Source: an uncultured Bacteroidales bacterium
GTDB lineage: Bacteria > Bacteroidota > Bacteroidia > Bacteroidales > Bacteroidaceae
Length of the DNA stretch: 5,022 nt
Direction of reading: 5' to 3'
Assembly: GCA_945788445.1 (NCBI GenBank)
Contig: CALZMA010000092.1
Span: forward strand, 1 to 5,022
Shown piece after piece: positions 1 through 5,008 of this stretch. The first letter of the stretch is position 1. Each line of letters begins with the position of its first letter. The translations under genes were made by a program, and so were the position numbers. The notes under the pieces were generated by a model. The model was not told where the DNA came from. It did no database searches and worked only from the letters and a program-made list of their open reading frames with translations.

Positions 1-589
1 CAATCTGGGCGGCACGGTAGCTGCCTATGCCGGGAATGCCCCGGAGCGCAGTGGTGTCGGAAGCGTTGAGGGGGATTTGGGTGCCTTCGGCATACTTTTC
101 GGCCCTGGGCCAGGGGGCTTCGGGTCGCGCTTCGCGGGCGGCGTAGCCGGAGGAATGGCCAGAGCGGGCGGCATCGGCGGGACGGATGCGCACGTAGGGG
201 CGGAGGCGGCGGTAGTCGGCCTCACTGAGCCCGTAGAGGCGGCGGAAATCTTCGGGCGAACGCCACAGGCCGCCCTTGCGGCGGTATTTGAGCATGTTGC
301 CTATCTGCCAGGGACGGAGGCCGAGGCGCAGGAGGGTGAGGGAGTCGGCGTGGTTGGGGTCGAAGGGGAAGGTTTCGGCCGCGGGTCGCGAGGGGGCGGC
401 GGGGGTGGCTTGGCCCACTTGTTTTTCCAAGGAGAGAAAGGCTTCGCGGTGGCCGGGCGGGGGCGGCGCTTCGGGCGACTGCCCGCTGCAACGGTCGTAG
501 CCCCAGAGGATGGCCAGGCCGATGGAGAGGAGGAGGAGGCCGGCAGTGAGGGCCCGCTTGTCTTCGGGGGTCTGGAAGAGTCTTCTCAT
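1..589 (-). CDS. ComEA-like helix-hairpin-helix (HhH) protein, membrane-anchored, 3' end cut by window edge
   Basis: The frame stays open for 196 codons from the ATG at 589 to the left edge, so the C-terminus is missing. A short charged start (MRRLFQTPEDKR) precedes one hydrophobic segment at about residues 14-30, then a Pro/Ala-rich linker (about 40-72). Residues 76-135 form a first HhH-like unit, beginning FDPNHADSLTLLRLGL and ending LRPYVRI. A second begins at about 173 and holds the classical hairpin LRGIPGIGSYRAAQI just before the edge. Two HhH units behind one N-terminal membrane segment match the ComEA-related family of Bacteroidota; HhH hairpins bind the DNA backbone without sequence specificity, and ComEA receives incoming DNA in the periplasm. 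A role in DNA uptake is inferred from the family only, as no competence gene is in view. The start lies 39 bases after the preceding stop, so co-transcription is likely. A 7-base A tract (604-610, coding strand) sits upstream and no Shine-Dalgarno is seen. Confidence 0.85.
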   Translation of the reverse strand, partial: MRRLFQTPEDKRALTAGLLLLSIGLAILWGYDRCSGQSPEAPPPPGHREAFLSLEKQVGQATPAAPSRPAAETFPFDPNHADSLTLLRLGLRPWQIGNMLKYRRKGGLWRSPEDFRRLYGLSEADYRRLRPYVRIRPADAARSGHSSGYAAREARPEAPWPRAEKYAEGTQIPLNASDTTALRGIPGIGSYRAAQI

Positions 590-628
590 GGCGGGAAAGG
601 GAGTTTTTTTGGGGAGCAGGAGTGGCGG

Positions 629-1768
629 CTACGGCTGGGCCGTGCCGCTCTGTCCGTAGTCGTACCACCACCAGTAGGTTTCGCCGTAGGAACGGCGCAG
701 GAGGTTGCGGCGGGGGGTGGGCTCGCGAAGGGTATCGCCCATCTCGGTGTAGTCGCGGAAGTTGGCCTCGATGGCGGCATCGCGGTAGCGGACGACGGGA
801 TGGCTGTGCTGGCGACCGTGGAGAACGAGGGCCTGGGCATAGTAGAAGGGCAGGCGGCCGGTGGCGACGAGGTGGGGATAGTAGCGATTTACCTCGAGGG
901 CAAAGGCATCGAGCCGGCGGTCGATGAGGAGGGCACAGAGGTAGTAGTCGATGGGGGCCAGGGGGCGCTCCACGGTCGTGGGCCGTTGCTGCCGGGCCTG
1001 CTCGGCACAGCGGCGGAAGTAGGCGAGGTGGGGTTCGCCGGGACGGCGCTCGCTGCCGAGGAGGCGGGTGAGGCTGTCGGGGGAAAAGAGGAGCCGCTGG
1101 CGGTCGTCCCGGGGGAAGAGCAGCTGGGCGCTGCCGCCGGCGGGGATGGGCTGCTGGAAGATTTTGTCGCCAAGGCCGCGGGGCTGGGTGGTGGCGAGGA
1201 GGTAGGAACGCAGGGCAAAGAGGCGCGACGAGGCTGCGAGATGTACGGTGCCCACTTCGTAGGCTTCCTGTGGCCGGGAGGAACGGAGGGCACGGGCGGT
1301 GCGGAGCTCGTAATGGTCGGTGTCGCTCACGGAGGTTCCGAGGCCGACGTAGAGGAAGAGGACGAGGAGCTCGACGGCACGGGGCATGAACTTCTGCCAA
1401 CGGTTGCGGCCGGCGCCCCAGCGCCGGAGGAGGTGGAGGTTCCAGCGCCAGTCGGCCCCGACGAGGAGCAGGGCCACGAGGAGCAGGCCGAGCTGCCAGA
1501 CCCAGCCGGCAAAGGGGGCGGAAAGGAGGGCGGCGGTGAGCCAGCAGACGGCTACACTGCCGATGAGCTTGCCGACTTTGCGCGGGGCAAAGAGGCGGCG
1601 CACGCCCCAAAGGATGAACGCGTAGAGCACAACGAGCAGCAGGGCGGTGAGCTTGGGGCGGAAGGCCACAGGCTCTCCCCAGGGGAGGGAGCACAGGTAG
1701 TGGACGACGTCGGCCTGACTGACGGACAGGTAGAGGTAGAGAAAAAGGAGCAGGAGGAGGTGGAACAT
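629..1768 (-). CDS. Polytopic membrane protein with helical C-terminal domain, probable DUF6057 family
   Basis: 379 residues. The N-terminal 150 residues are membrane-embedded: hydrophobic segments at about 2-17, 38-58, 68-86, 88-106 and 130-146, with Arg-rich loops between them (RRLFAPRKVGK, RRWGAGRNRWQK). The remaining 230 residues are soluble, Arg-rich and predicted helical, with phrases such as LRTARALRSS, PIDYYLCALLIDRRLDAF and LPFYYAQALVLHG that look like degenerate TPR helices. The end is aromatic (YGETYWWWYDYG). This layout, and the closing TYWW motif, resemble Bacteroidales proteins called DUF6057, whose function is unknown; the family assignment is from memory of such sequences. The start is the first Met, directly before the first hydrophobic segment, and lies 43 bases after the U-tract of the terminator behind secG, with no promoter recognisable between. 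It probably shares a transcript with the HhH gene 39 bases downstream. Coding strand strongly C-rich. The gene itself is secure; any role is open. Confidence 0.82.
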   Translation of the reverse strand: MFHLLLLLFLYLYLSVSQADVVHYLCSLPWGEPVAFRPKLTALLLVVLYAFILWGVRRLFAPRKVGKLIGSVAVCWLTAALLSAPFAGWVWQLGLLLVALLLVGADWRWNLHLLRRWGAGRNRWQKFMPRAVELLVLFLYVGLGTSVSDTDHYELRTARALRSSRPQEAYEVGTVHLAASSRLFALRSYLLATTQPRGLGDKIFQQPIPAGGSAQLLFPRDDRQRLLFSPDSLTRLLGSERRPGEPHLAYFRRCAEQARQQRPTTVERPLAPIDYYLCALLIDRRLDAFALEVNRYYPHLVATGRLPFYYAQALVLHGRQHSHPVVRYRDAAIEANFRDYTEMGDTLREPTPRRNLLRRSYGETYWWWYDYGQSGTAQP

Positions 1769-1811
1769 GGCTTCGCGCGCTGTTTGTCTGGCGGGGGGAT
1801 GCCAGGGTGAT
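1769..1811 (-). other. Leader between terminator and membrane-protein gene, no promoter recognised
   Basis: This short stretch separates the U-tract behind secG from the ATG at 1768. I see no TAnnTTTG box and no Shine-Dalgarno. A 5-bp inverted repeat (ctggc at 1788-1792, gccag at 1801-1805, 8-base loop) is the only structure; it is too short to call a regulatory element. Confidence 0.4.
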
Positions 1812-1890
1812 AAAAAAGAAAGAGCTTAAAAGTTTACCGGACTTGCCCCGCGGGGGCGCGGGAGGTGCACGAATAAACTTCTAAACTCTT
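1812..1890 (-). terminator. Intrinsic terminator of the regulator-lptE-TPR-secG unit, nested stem
   Basis: Read on the minus strand, a 17-base arm (1890 to 1874) can pair along its whole length with a second arm (1836 to 1820): 15 Watson-Crick pairs and two G-U wobbles in the RNA. The 3' arm runs straight into UCUUUUUUA (1819 to 1811), the U-tract expected for factor-independent termination. The 37-base loop contains a second, perfect GC stem: cccgcg at 1847-1852 and cgcggg at 1857-1862 around four bases. The 5' arm starts 26 bases after the secG stop. The plus-strand reading has no T-run after the stem, so it should act only on minus-strand transcription. Confidence 0.82.
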
Positions 1891-1916
1891 CGTTGCGGCT
1901 GTCTGTGCCCGGCGGT

Positions 1917-2240
1917 TTACTTTGCGGGGGCTGCGGGTGCGGCAGGAGCTGCGGGGGCAGCAGGTGCGGCGGGCTGCTCGAGGGCAGCGGAGGTGACTAC
2001 GCTGTCGGTGTCGGCCGTACGGGGGGCGAAGAAGATGGTGGCAACGGCGAACACGACGAGGGCACCGGCGAGGGTCCAGGTGGCTTTCTCTACCACATCG
2101 GTGGTCTTACGCACACCCATGATCTGGTTGGATGCGGCAAAGTTGGATGCCAGACCTCCGCCCTTCGACTCTTGGATGAGCACGACGAAGGTGAGCAGAA
2201 CTGCCGTGATGACAGCGAGAATTACAAGTACAGAATACAT
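1917..2240 (-). CDS. secG: Protein translocase subunit SecG
   Basis: 107 residues. SecG is the small accessory subunit of the SecYEG channel in the cytoplasmic membrane and assists SecA-driven export. Two hydrophobic helices at about 2-22 and 54-72 enclose the diagnostic loop: LIQESKGGGLASNF (21-34) is the conserved SecG signature with its Gly run, followed by NQIMGVRKTTDVVEKATW, where most SecG proteins have a similar Gly/Arg-Thr stretch before helix two. The tail after residue 72 is an acidic-to-neutral stretch ending in five Pro-Ala-Ala units and PAK. Helix layout and loop make the call certain. The ATG lies 5 bases behind the stop of the TPR-like gene, so the two are probably translationally coupled; the spacer is A-rich without Shine-Dalgarno. 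It is the last gene before the strong terminator at 1812-1890. Confidence 0.97.
   Translation of the reverse strand: MYSVLVILAVITAVLLTFVVLIQESKGGGLASNFAASNQIMGVRKTTDVVEKATWTLAGALVVFAVATIFFAPRTADTDSVVTSAALEQPAAPAAPAAPAAPAAPAK
1920..1973 (-). repeat. 9-bp coding repeat: Pro-Ala-Ala tail of SecG
   Basis: Six tandem 9-base units encode PAA five times and then PAK at the SecG C-terminus. Synonymous codons differ between units (CCC/CCT; GCC/GCA/GCT), so the protein pattern is more regular than the DNA, which argues for selection or an old expansion rather than recent slippage. Confidence 0.85.
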
Positions 2241-2245
2241 ACGTT

Positions 2246-2989
2246 TTATTGTTTTTGATGATTTTTATTGACTATGAGCTTTTGCAGAAATCGGATTTGG
2301 TCTGCAAAATAAGCACTTTTTTTTGGATTATTCAAACTTACCTTGCGCATTATTTCCAATGCTTTTTCGTAGCGCTGCTGGCGGATGTAGATTTTGGCCA
2401 GCGTCATGGTGAGGTAGCCTTCCTCGGCGGTTTCTTCCGCGCCCTCGCTCTCGGCGGGGATTTCGGGGGTGAATTCGGGGTTGTCCTGGAGCTGGATGCG
2501 CTCGGGCTTGTTCTCGATGAAGTCGTTGATGAGGGTGTCGCTGCGGTCGGGGGCGGCCTCGGCGGCGGGTTCGGCATCGTCCATCTGGAGGAGGAATGCG
2601 GCGTAGTCGGTGGTGGCATCGGCCGCGGTGAGCTTGCGGCGCGCCGTGGGCTGGGACTCGTCGGCGGCGGTGCGGAGGAAATCGTCGATGAGCGACTCTG
2701 TGCGGTCGGCGGCGGGGGCCGCGGGGGCCTCGTCGCGCTGGAGGGGCGTGGGCTGGATGGTATAGTTGCCGCCCTCGACCATGCTGAAGATGACCCGGCG
2801 GTCGGGGAGGAAGAGGGCGGCCTTGCGGAGCTCTTCGCCGAAGAGGGGGTCGTGGAGCAGGAAGAGGTTTTTCAGGAACAACAGGCGGGCGGTCTGGTAG
2901 TAGGGGTATTGGGCTACCAGCTCGCGCAACCCGTGGAGGGTCTCTTTGTCGAGTTGTTCCGGATGGGCTATCAGCTCAGCTATTTCCAT
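2246..2989 (-). CDS. TPR-like cytoplasmic protein of Bacteroidales, function unknown
   Basis: 247 residues from the ATG at 2989. An open frame extends upstream to 3106, but it would overlap the end of lptE by 40 bases and adds a low-complexity Pro/Arg-rich stretch; MEIAELIAHPEQLDKETL is the natural start. Residues 1-70 are helical with a conserved look (LVAQYPYYQTARLLFLKNL, then PDRRVIFSM). The middle (80-190) is acidic, Pro/Ala-rich linker carrying a duplicated motif, DRTESLIDDFLRT (95-107) and DRSDTLINDFIEN (148-160). Residues 192-225 form one TPR-like hairpin (LAKIYIRQQRYEKALEIMRKV, NPKKSAYF), followed by a helix at 227-240. No signal peptide or membrane segment. The position between lptE and secG, 5 bases from secG, suggests a link with the cell envelope, but no activity can be named. 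The last codons are AT-rich and contain an 8-base A run (2317-2324). Confidence 0.87.
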   Translation of the reverse strand: MEIAELIAHPEQLDKETLHGLRELVAQYPYYQTARLLFLKNLFLLHDPLFGEELRKAALFLPDRRVIFSMVEGGNYTIQPTPLQRDEAPAAPAADRTESLIDDFLRTAADESQPTARRKLTAADATTDYAAFLLQMDDAEPAAEAAPDRSDTLINDFIENKPERIQLQDNPEFTPEIPAESEGAEETAEEGYLTMTLAKIYIRQQRYEKALEIMRKVSLNNPKKSAYFADQIRFLQKLIVNKNHQKQ

Positions 2990-3066
2990 AGAATTGATGG
3001 GGAAGGTATGGTTTCTGGGGGGAGAACAAACTATTCGCGGGGTTGTGGGCGACGACGGTGCGGGGG

Positions 3067-3576
3067 TTACCAGTCGGCCACGGTGGCGTTGAAGATTTGG
3101 TCGCAAAGGTCGCGGACCATTTCCGTCACGAGCGACTCTTGCACGGCGGTGAGCTGCTGGCGGGAGTCGTACTGCGTGGTGGCGGAGAACTGCTTTTCCC
3201 AGCGGTCGCCCGTCTTGGCGTTTTCGAAGCGGACGTTCACCGTCATGCGGAGCTGGACCTGGGAGGAGTAGCCGTCGGCGGAGATGGATTTGTTGAACTG
3301 GTCGTAGCCCGTGATTTCGCCCGCGATGTGGAGGTCGCCGCCCCGCTTGACGAGCTGGAGGCGGGTCTGGTTGGCATAGAGGTCCTGAAGCTTGTTGTTG
3401 AACATGGCTTCCATCGGTGCCCAGCCGTAGGGGGCGCGGTTGGGGATTTTGTCTATCTGTATGGTCTTGATGACATCGTAGTTGATGCTCGTGCCGGTAA
3501 ACTTGTACTGCACGCTGCAGGCCGCCAGTCCCGCAAGGAGGACGAGGGGGAGGAGGATGGACCAGAACTTCTTCAT
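3067..3576 (-). CDS. lptE: LPS assembly lipoprotein LptE, Bacteroidota type
   Basis: 169 residues. LptE is the outer-membrane lipoprotein that plugs the LptD barrel and helps insert lipopolysaccharide into the outer leaflet. The N-terminus is a lipoprotein signal: MKK, a hydrophobic core, and the lipobox LAAC with the acylated Cys at residue 20, so the mature chain starts CSVQYKFTGTSI. The mature part shows the usual LptE pattern: a beta strand with YDVIKTIQIDKIPNRA (33-48), a helix with MFNNKLQDLYANQTRLQLV (58-76), GGDLHIAGEITGYD (79-92), strands through VQLRMTVNVRFEN, and a C-terminal helix LVTEMVRDLCDQIFNATVADW. Length fits the family. It lies 49 bases after the activator gene and 77 bases before the TPR-like gene, with no terminator in either gap, supporting one transcript. 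The leader is pyrimidine-rich on the coding strand and lacks a Shine-Dalgarno, as usual in this phylum. Confidence 0.94.
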   Translation of the reverse strand: MKKFWSILLPLVLLAGLAACSVQYKFTGTSINYDVIKTIQIDKIPNRAPYGWAPMEAMFNNKLQDLYANQTRLQLVKRGGDLHIAGEITGYDQFNKSISADGYSSQVQLRMTVNVRFENAKTGDRWEKQFSATTQYDSRQQLTAVQESLVTEMVRDLCDQIFNATVADW

Positions 3577-3625
3577 GGGGAATCAGGAGGATGGGAAGGG
3601 GTGGGAAGGAAGGCGGGGACGGTGG

Positions 3626-4888
3626 CTACTCGAGCCCGTATTCCTTGATTTTTCGGTAAAGGGTGCGCTCGGAAATGCCCAGCTTCTCCGCCGCGAGCTT
3701 GCGCCGTCCGTTGTAGAGGAGAAGGGCCTTGCGGATCATTTCCCGCTCCACGGAATTGATTTTCTTGGCTTCGAGCGCATCGTCGGCTTCGCCCTGGACG
3801 GGGGCGGGGGCGGCGGGCTGCACCTCGTCCTTGACCTCCTCGGCTTCCCAGAAGGGCACTTCGGCCGAGTCGTCGCGGCTGAGCTTCGGGGCGGCTGAGG
3901 ACTTTCCCAGCATGAGGTTGCCGCTCTCGGCCGTGGCGGGGGAGAGGGGACTGTCGAGGTGGTGTTCGCGCACGATGCGCTTGAGTTCGGAAACGTCGCG
4001 GCGCAGGTCGAACAGGATTTGGTAGAGCAGTTCGCGCTCGCTCTCGAAGCTGTGTTCTTCCTTCTTTCCGCCCAGGGCTATGAGCTGCGTGTGCTTGGCC
4101 TCGGGGGGCAGGTAGCGGGAGAGGATTTCGGGCGTGATTTCGCGCTCTTCGGCGGTCACGCTCATGTTCTCGGCCAGGTTCTTGAGCTGGCGCACGTTGC
4201 CTGGCCAGGAGTAGGAGAGGAGCAGGCGCTGCGCGGCCTCGTCGAGGCGCACGGGGGGCATCTTGTACTTTTCGCTCATGTCGAGCGCAAACTTGCGGAA
4301 GAGCAGGGCGGCATCGGCTCCGCGCTCGCGGAGGGGCGGCACGGAGATGCACACCGTGTTGAGGCGGTAGTAGAGGTCTTCGCGGAACTTTCCCTCGGCG
4401 ATGGCCTTCTCCATGTTCACGTTGGTGGCGGCCACAATGCGCACGTCGGTCTTGCGCACTTCGCTGGACCCCACGCGGATGTATTCGCCGGTCTCGAGCA
4501 CGCGGAGCAGGCGGGCCTGGGTCTGCAGGGGGAGTTCGCCCACTTCGTCGAGGAAGAGGGTGCCGCCGTTGGCTGCGGCAAAATAGCCTTCGCGCTGGTC
4601 CACGGCGCCGGTGAAGGCTCCCTTTTCGTGGCCGAAGAGTTCGGAGTCGATGGTGCCCTCGGGAATGGCCCCGCAGTTTACGGCGAAGTATTTTTTCTTC
4701 TTTCGAAGGCTGTGGTCGTGGATGATGCGGGGGAAGGTTTCCTTTCCCACTCCGTTTTCGCCCACTACCAGCACGGAGAGGTCCACGGGGGCTATCTTTA
4801 GGGCTATTTCAAGGGCACGATGGAGCTCCTCGCAGTTGCCTACGATGCCGTACCGCTGTTTGAGACTTTGAAGGATAGCTTGTTCCAT
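3626..4888 (-). CDS. Sigma-54-dependent AAA+ activator with Fis-type HTH, no sensor domain
   Basis: 420 residues. Enhancer-binding activators of this family hydrolyse ATP to open promoters held by sigma-54 RNA polymerase. AAA+ core at about 14-260: Walker A GENGVGKE (43-50), ELFGHEKGAFTGA with the sigma-54 contact loop GAFTGA at 90-95, Walker B LFLDEVGEL (111-119), REDLYYRLN (169-177), PPLRERG (184-190) and WPGNVRQL (228-235). Residues 278-310 look like a coiled helix (ERELLYQILFDLRRDVSELK), then a Pro/acidic linker to about 375. The C-terminus is a Fis-type helix-turn-helix, RRKLAAEKLGISERTLYRKI (395-414). Only 13 residues precede the AAA+ core, so no receiver, GAF or PAS domain is present; activity must be set by abundance, a partner, or the linker. 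The ATG at 4888 is fixed by an in-frame TAA at 4901-4903. It heads the lptE-TPR-secG unit. Its targets are unknown; control of envelope genes or of itself is inference from the context. Confidence 0.97.
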   Translation of the reverse strand: MEQAILQSLKQRYGIVGNCEELHRALEIALKIAPVDLSVLVVGENGVGKETFPRIIHDHSLRKKKKYFAVNCGAIPEGTIDSELFGHEKGAFTGAVDQREGYFAAANGGTLFLDEVGELPLQTQARLLRVLETGEYIRVGSSEVRKTDVRIVAATNVNMEKAIAEGKFREDLYYRLNTVCISVPPLRERGADAALLFRKFALDMSEKYKMPPVRLDEAAQRLLLSYSWPGNVRQLKNLAENMSVTAEEREITPEILSRYLPPEAKHTQLIALGGKKEEHSFESERELLYQILFDLRRDVSELKRIVREHHLDSPLSPATAESGNLMLGKSSAAPKLSRDDSAEVPFWEAEEVKDEVQPAAPAPVQGEADDALEAKKINSVEREMIRKALLLYNGRRKLAAEKLGISERTLYRKIKEYGLE

Positions 4889-4909
4889 ATCAGTGCGTTG
4901 TTATTTGCA

Positions 4910-4926
4910 TGGCAAAGGTAGTGCAA
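4910..4926 (+). promoter_or_regulatory. Candidate sigma-54 (-24/-12) promoter, plus strand, also readable on minus
   Basis: On the plus strand 4910-4925 reads TGGCAAAGGTAGTGCA. GG at 4911-4912 and GC at 4923-4924 are separated by exactly 10 bases, the fixed spacing of sigma-54 promoters, and TGGCA and TGCA agree with the consensus TGGCACG-N4-TTGCW; three inner positions differ. On the minus strand the same block (4926 to 4911) reads TTGCACTACCTTTGCC, matching TGGCAC-N5-TTGC except T for the first G of GG. The minus reading would start transcription near 4900, about 12 bases before the activator's ATG; the plus reading would start near 4936 and leave the window. The match is visible; function is inferred. 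Confidence 0.45.
4913..4920 (-). promoter_or_regulatory. Candidate -7 box (TAnnTTTG type) of the activator operon
   Basis: The minus strand reads TACCTTTG, an exact match to the TAnnTTTG element of the primary sigma factor in Bacteroidota, 24 bases before the ATG at 4888. I find no convincing TTTG element about 19-21 bases further upstream, so either the promoter is weak and needs an activator, or the box is coincidental with the sigma-54-like block it overlaps. Confidence 0.45.
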
Positions 4927-4957
4927 ACCGAAGGCAATGAGAATGAAAAACCGAAGG
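4925..4957. repeat. 10-bp direct repeat upstream of the activator gene, possible operator
   Basis: aaaccgaagg occurs perfectly at 4925-4934 and 4948-4957, 23 bases apart, about two helical turns, placing both copies on one face of the DNA just upstream of the candidate promoters. Such spacing suits a dimeric DNA-binding protein, though nothing in the sequence names it. Confidence 0.5.
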
Positions 4958-4973
4958 ATTTTCATTTGCATTG
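4935..4973. repeat. 15-bp imperfect inverted repeat upstream of the activator gene
   Basis: caatgagaatgaaaa (4935-4949) and ttttcatttgcattg (4959-4973) are reverse complements at 13 of 15 positions around a 9-base loop. No T-run follows on either strand, so a terminator is unlikely. The loop holds most of the second copy of the 10-bp direct repeat, so the two structures are interlaced. Confidence 0.55.
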
Positions 4974-4985
4974 CTGAGGTGCAGC

Positions 4986-5008
4986 CTACCTTGACGCAGA
5001 AAAGGTAG
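4986..5008. repeat. 7-bp perfect inverted repeat at right edge
   Basis: ctacctt (4986-4992) and aaggtag (5002-5008) pair perfectly around 9 bases. No U-tract follows on either strand. The right arm lies within aaaggtagtg (5001-5010), which is also found at 4914-4923 in the promoter block, so part of the promoter sequence is present twice. Confidence 0.4.

Noticed and set aside
222..1694. Minus-strand frame of 490 codons spanning both left genes
   Set aside because: The product is Pro/Arg/His-rich low complexity, and it overlaps the two convincing genes in another frame.
1788..1805. Plus-strand TGGC...GC as a sigma-54 promoter between the terminator and the membrane-protein gene
   Set aside because: The GG and GC pairs are separated by 9 bases instead of the strict 10, and the direction points into the terminator.
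77..1810. Very long plus-strand open frame (577 codons) across the left genes
   Set aside because: Its product is a Gly/Glu/Ala/Val-rich string without recognisable domains and it mirrors two minus-strand genes with clear HhH and membrane patterns. Long antisense frames are expected in G+C-rich DNA.
2990..3106. N-terminal extension of the TPR-like gene to an ATG at 3106
   Set aside because: It would overlap lptE and add a low-complexity Pro/Arg stretch; the ATG at 2989 begins the conserved-looking helix.
2249..3271. Plus-strand open frame of 340 codons opposite the TPR-like gene and lptE end
   Set aside because: Gly/Glu/Val-rich shadow without domains; the opposite strand has a recognisable LptE and TPR-like protein.
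3573..4352. Minus-strand frame of 259 codons inside the activator gene
   Set aside because: Arg/Pro-rich out-of-frame product; the activator frame shows complete AAA+ and Fis motifs.
3959..4801. Plus-strand open frame of 280 codons opposite the activator
   Set aside because: His/Gly/Val-rich antisense shadow with no domain pattern.
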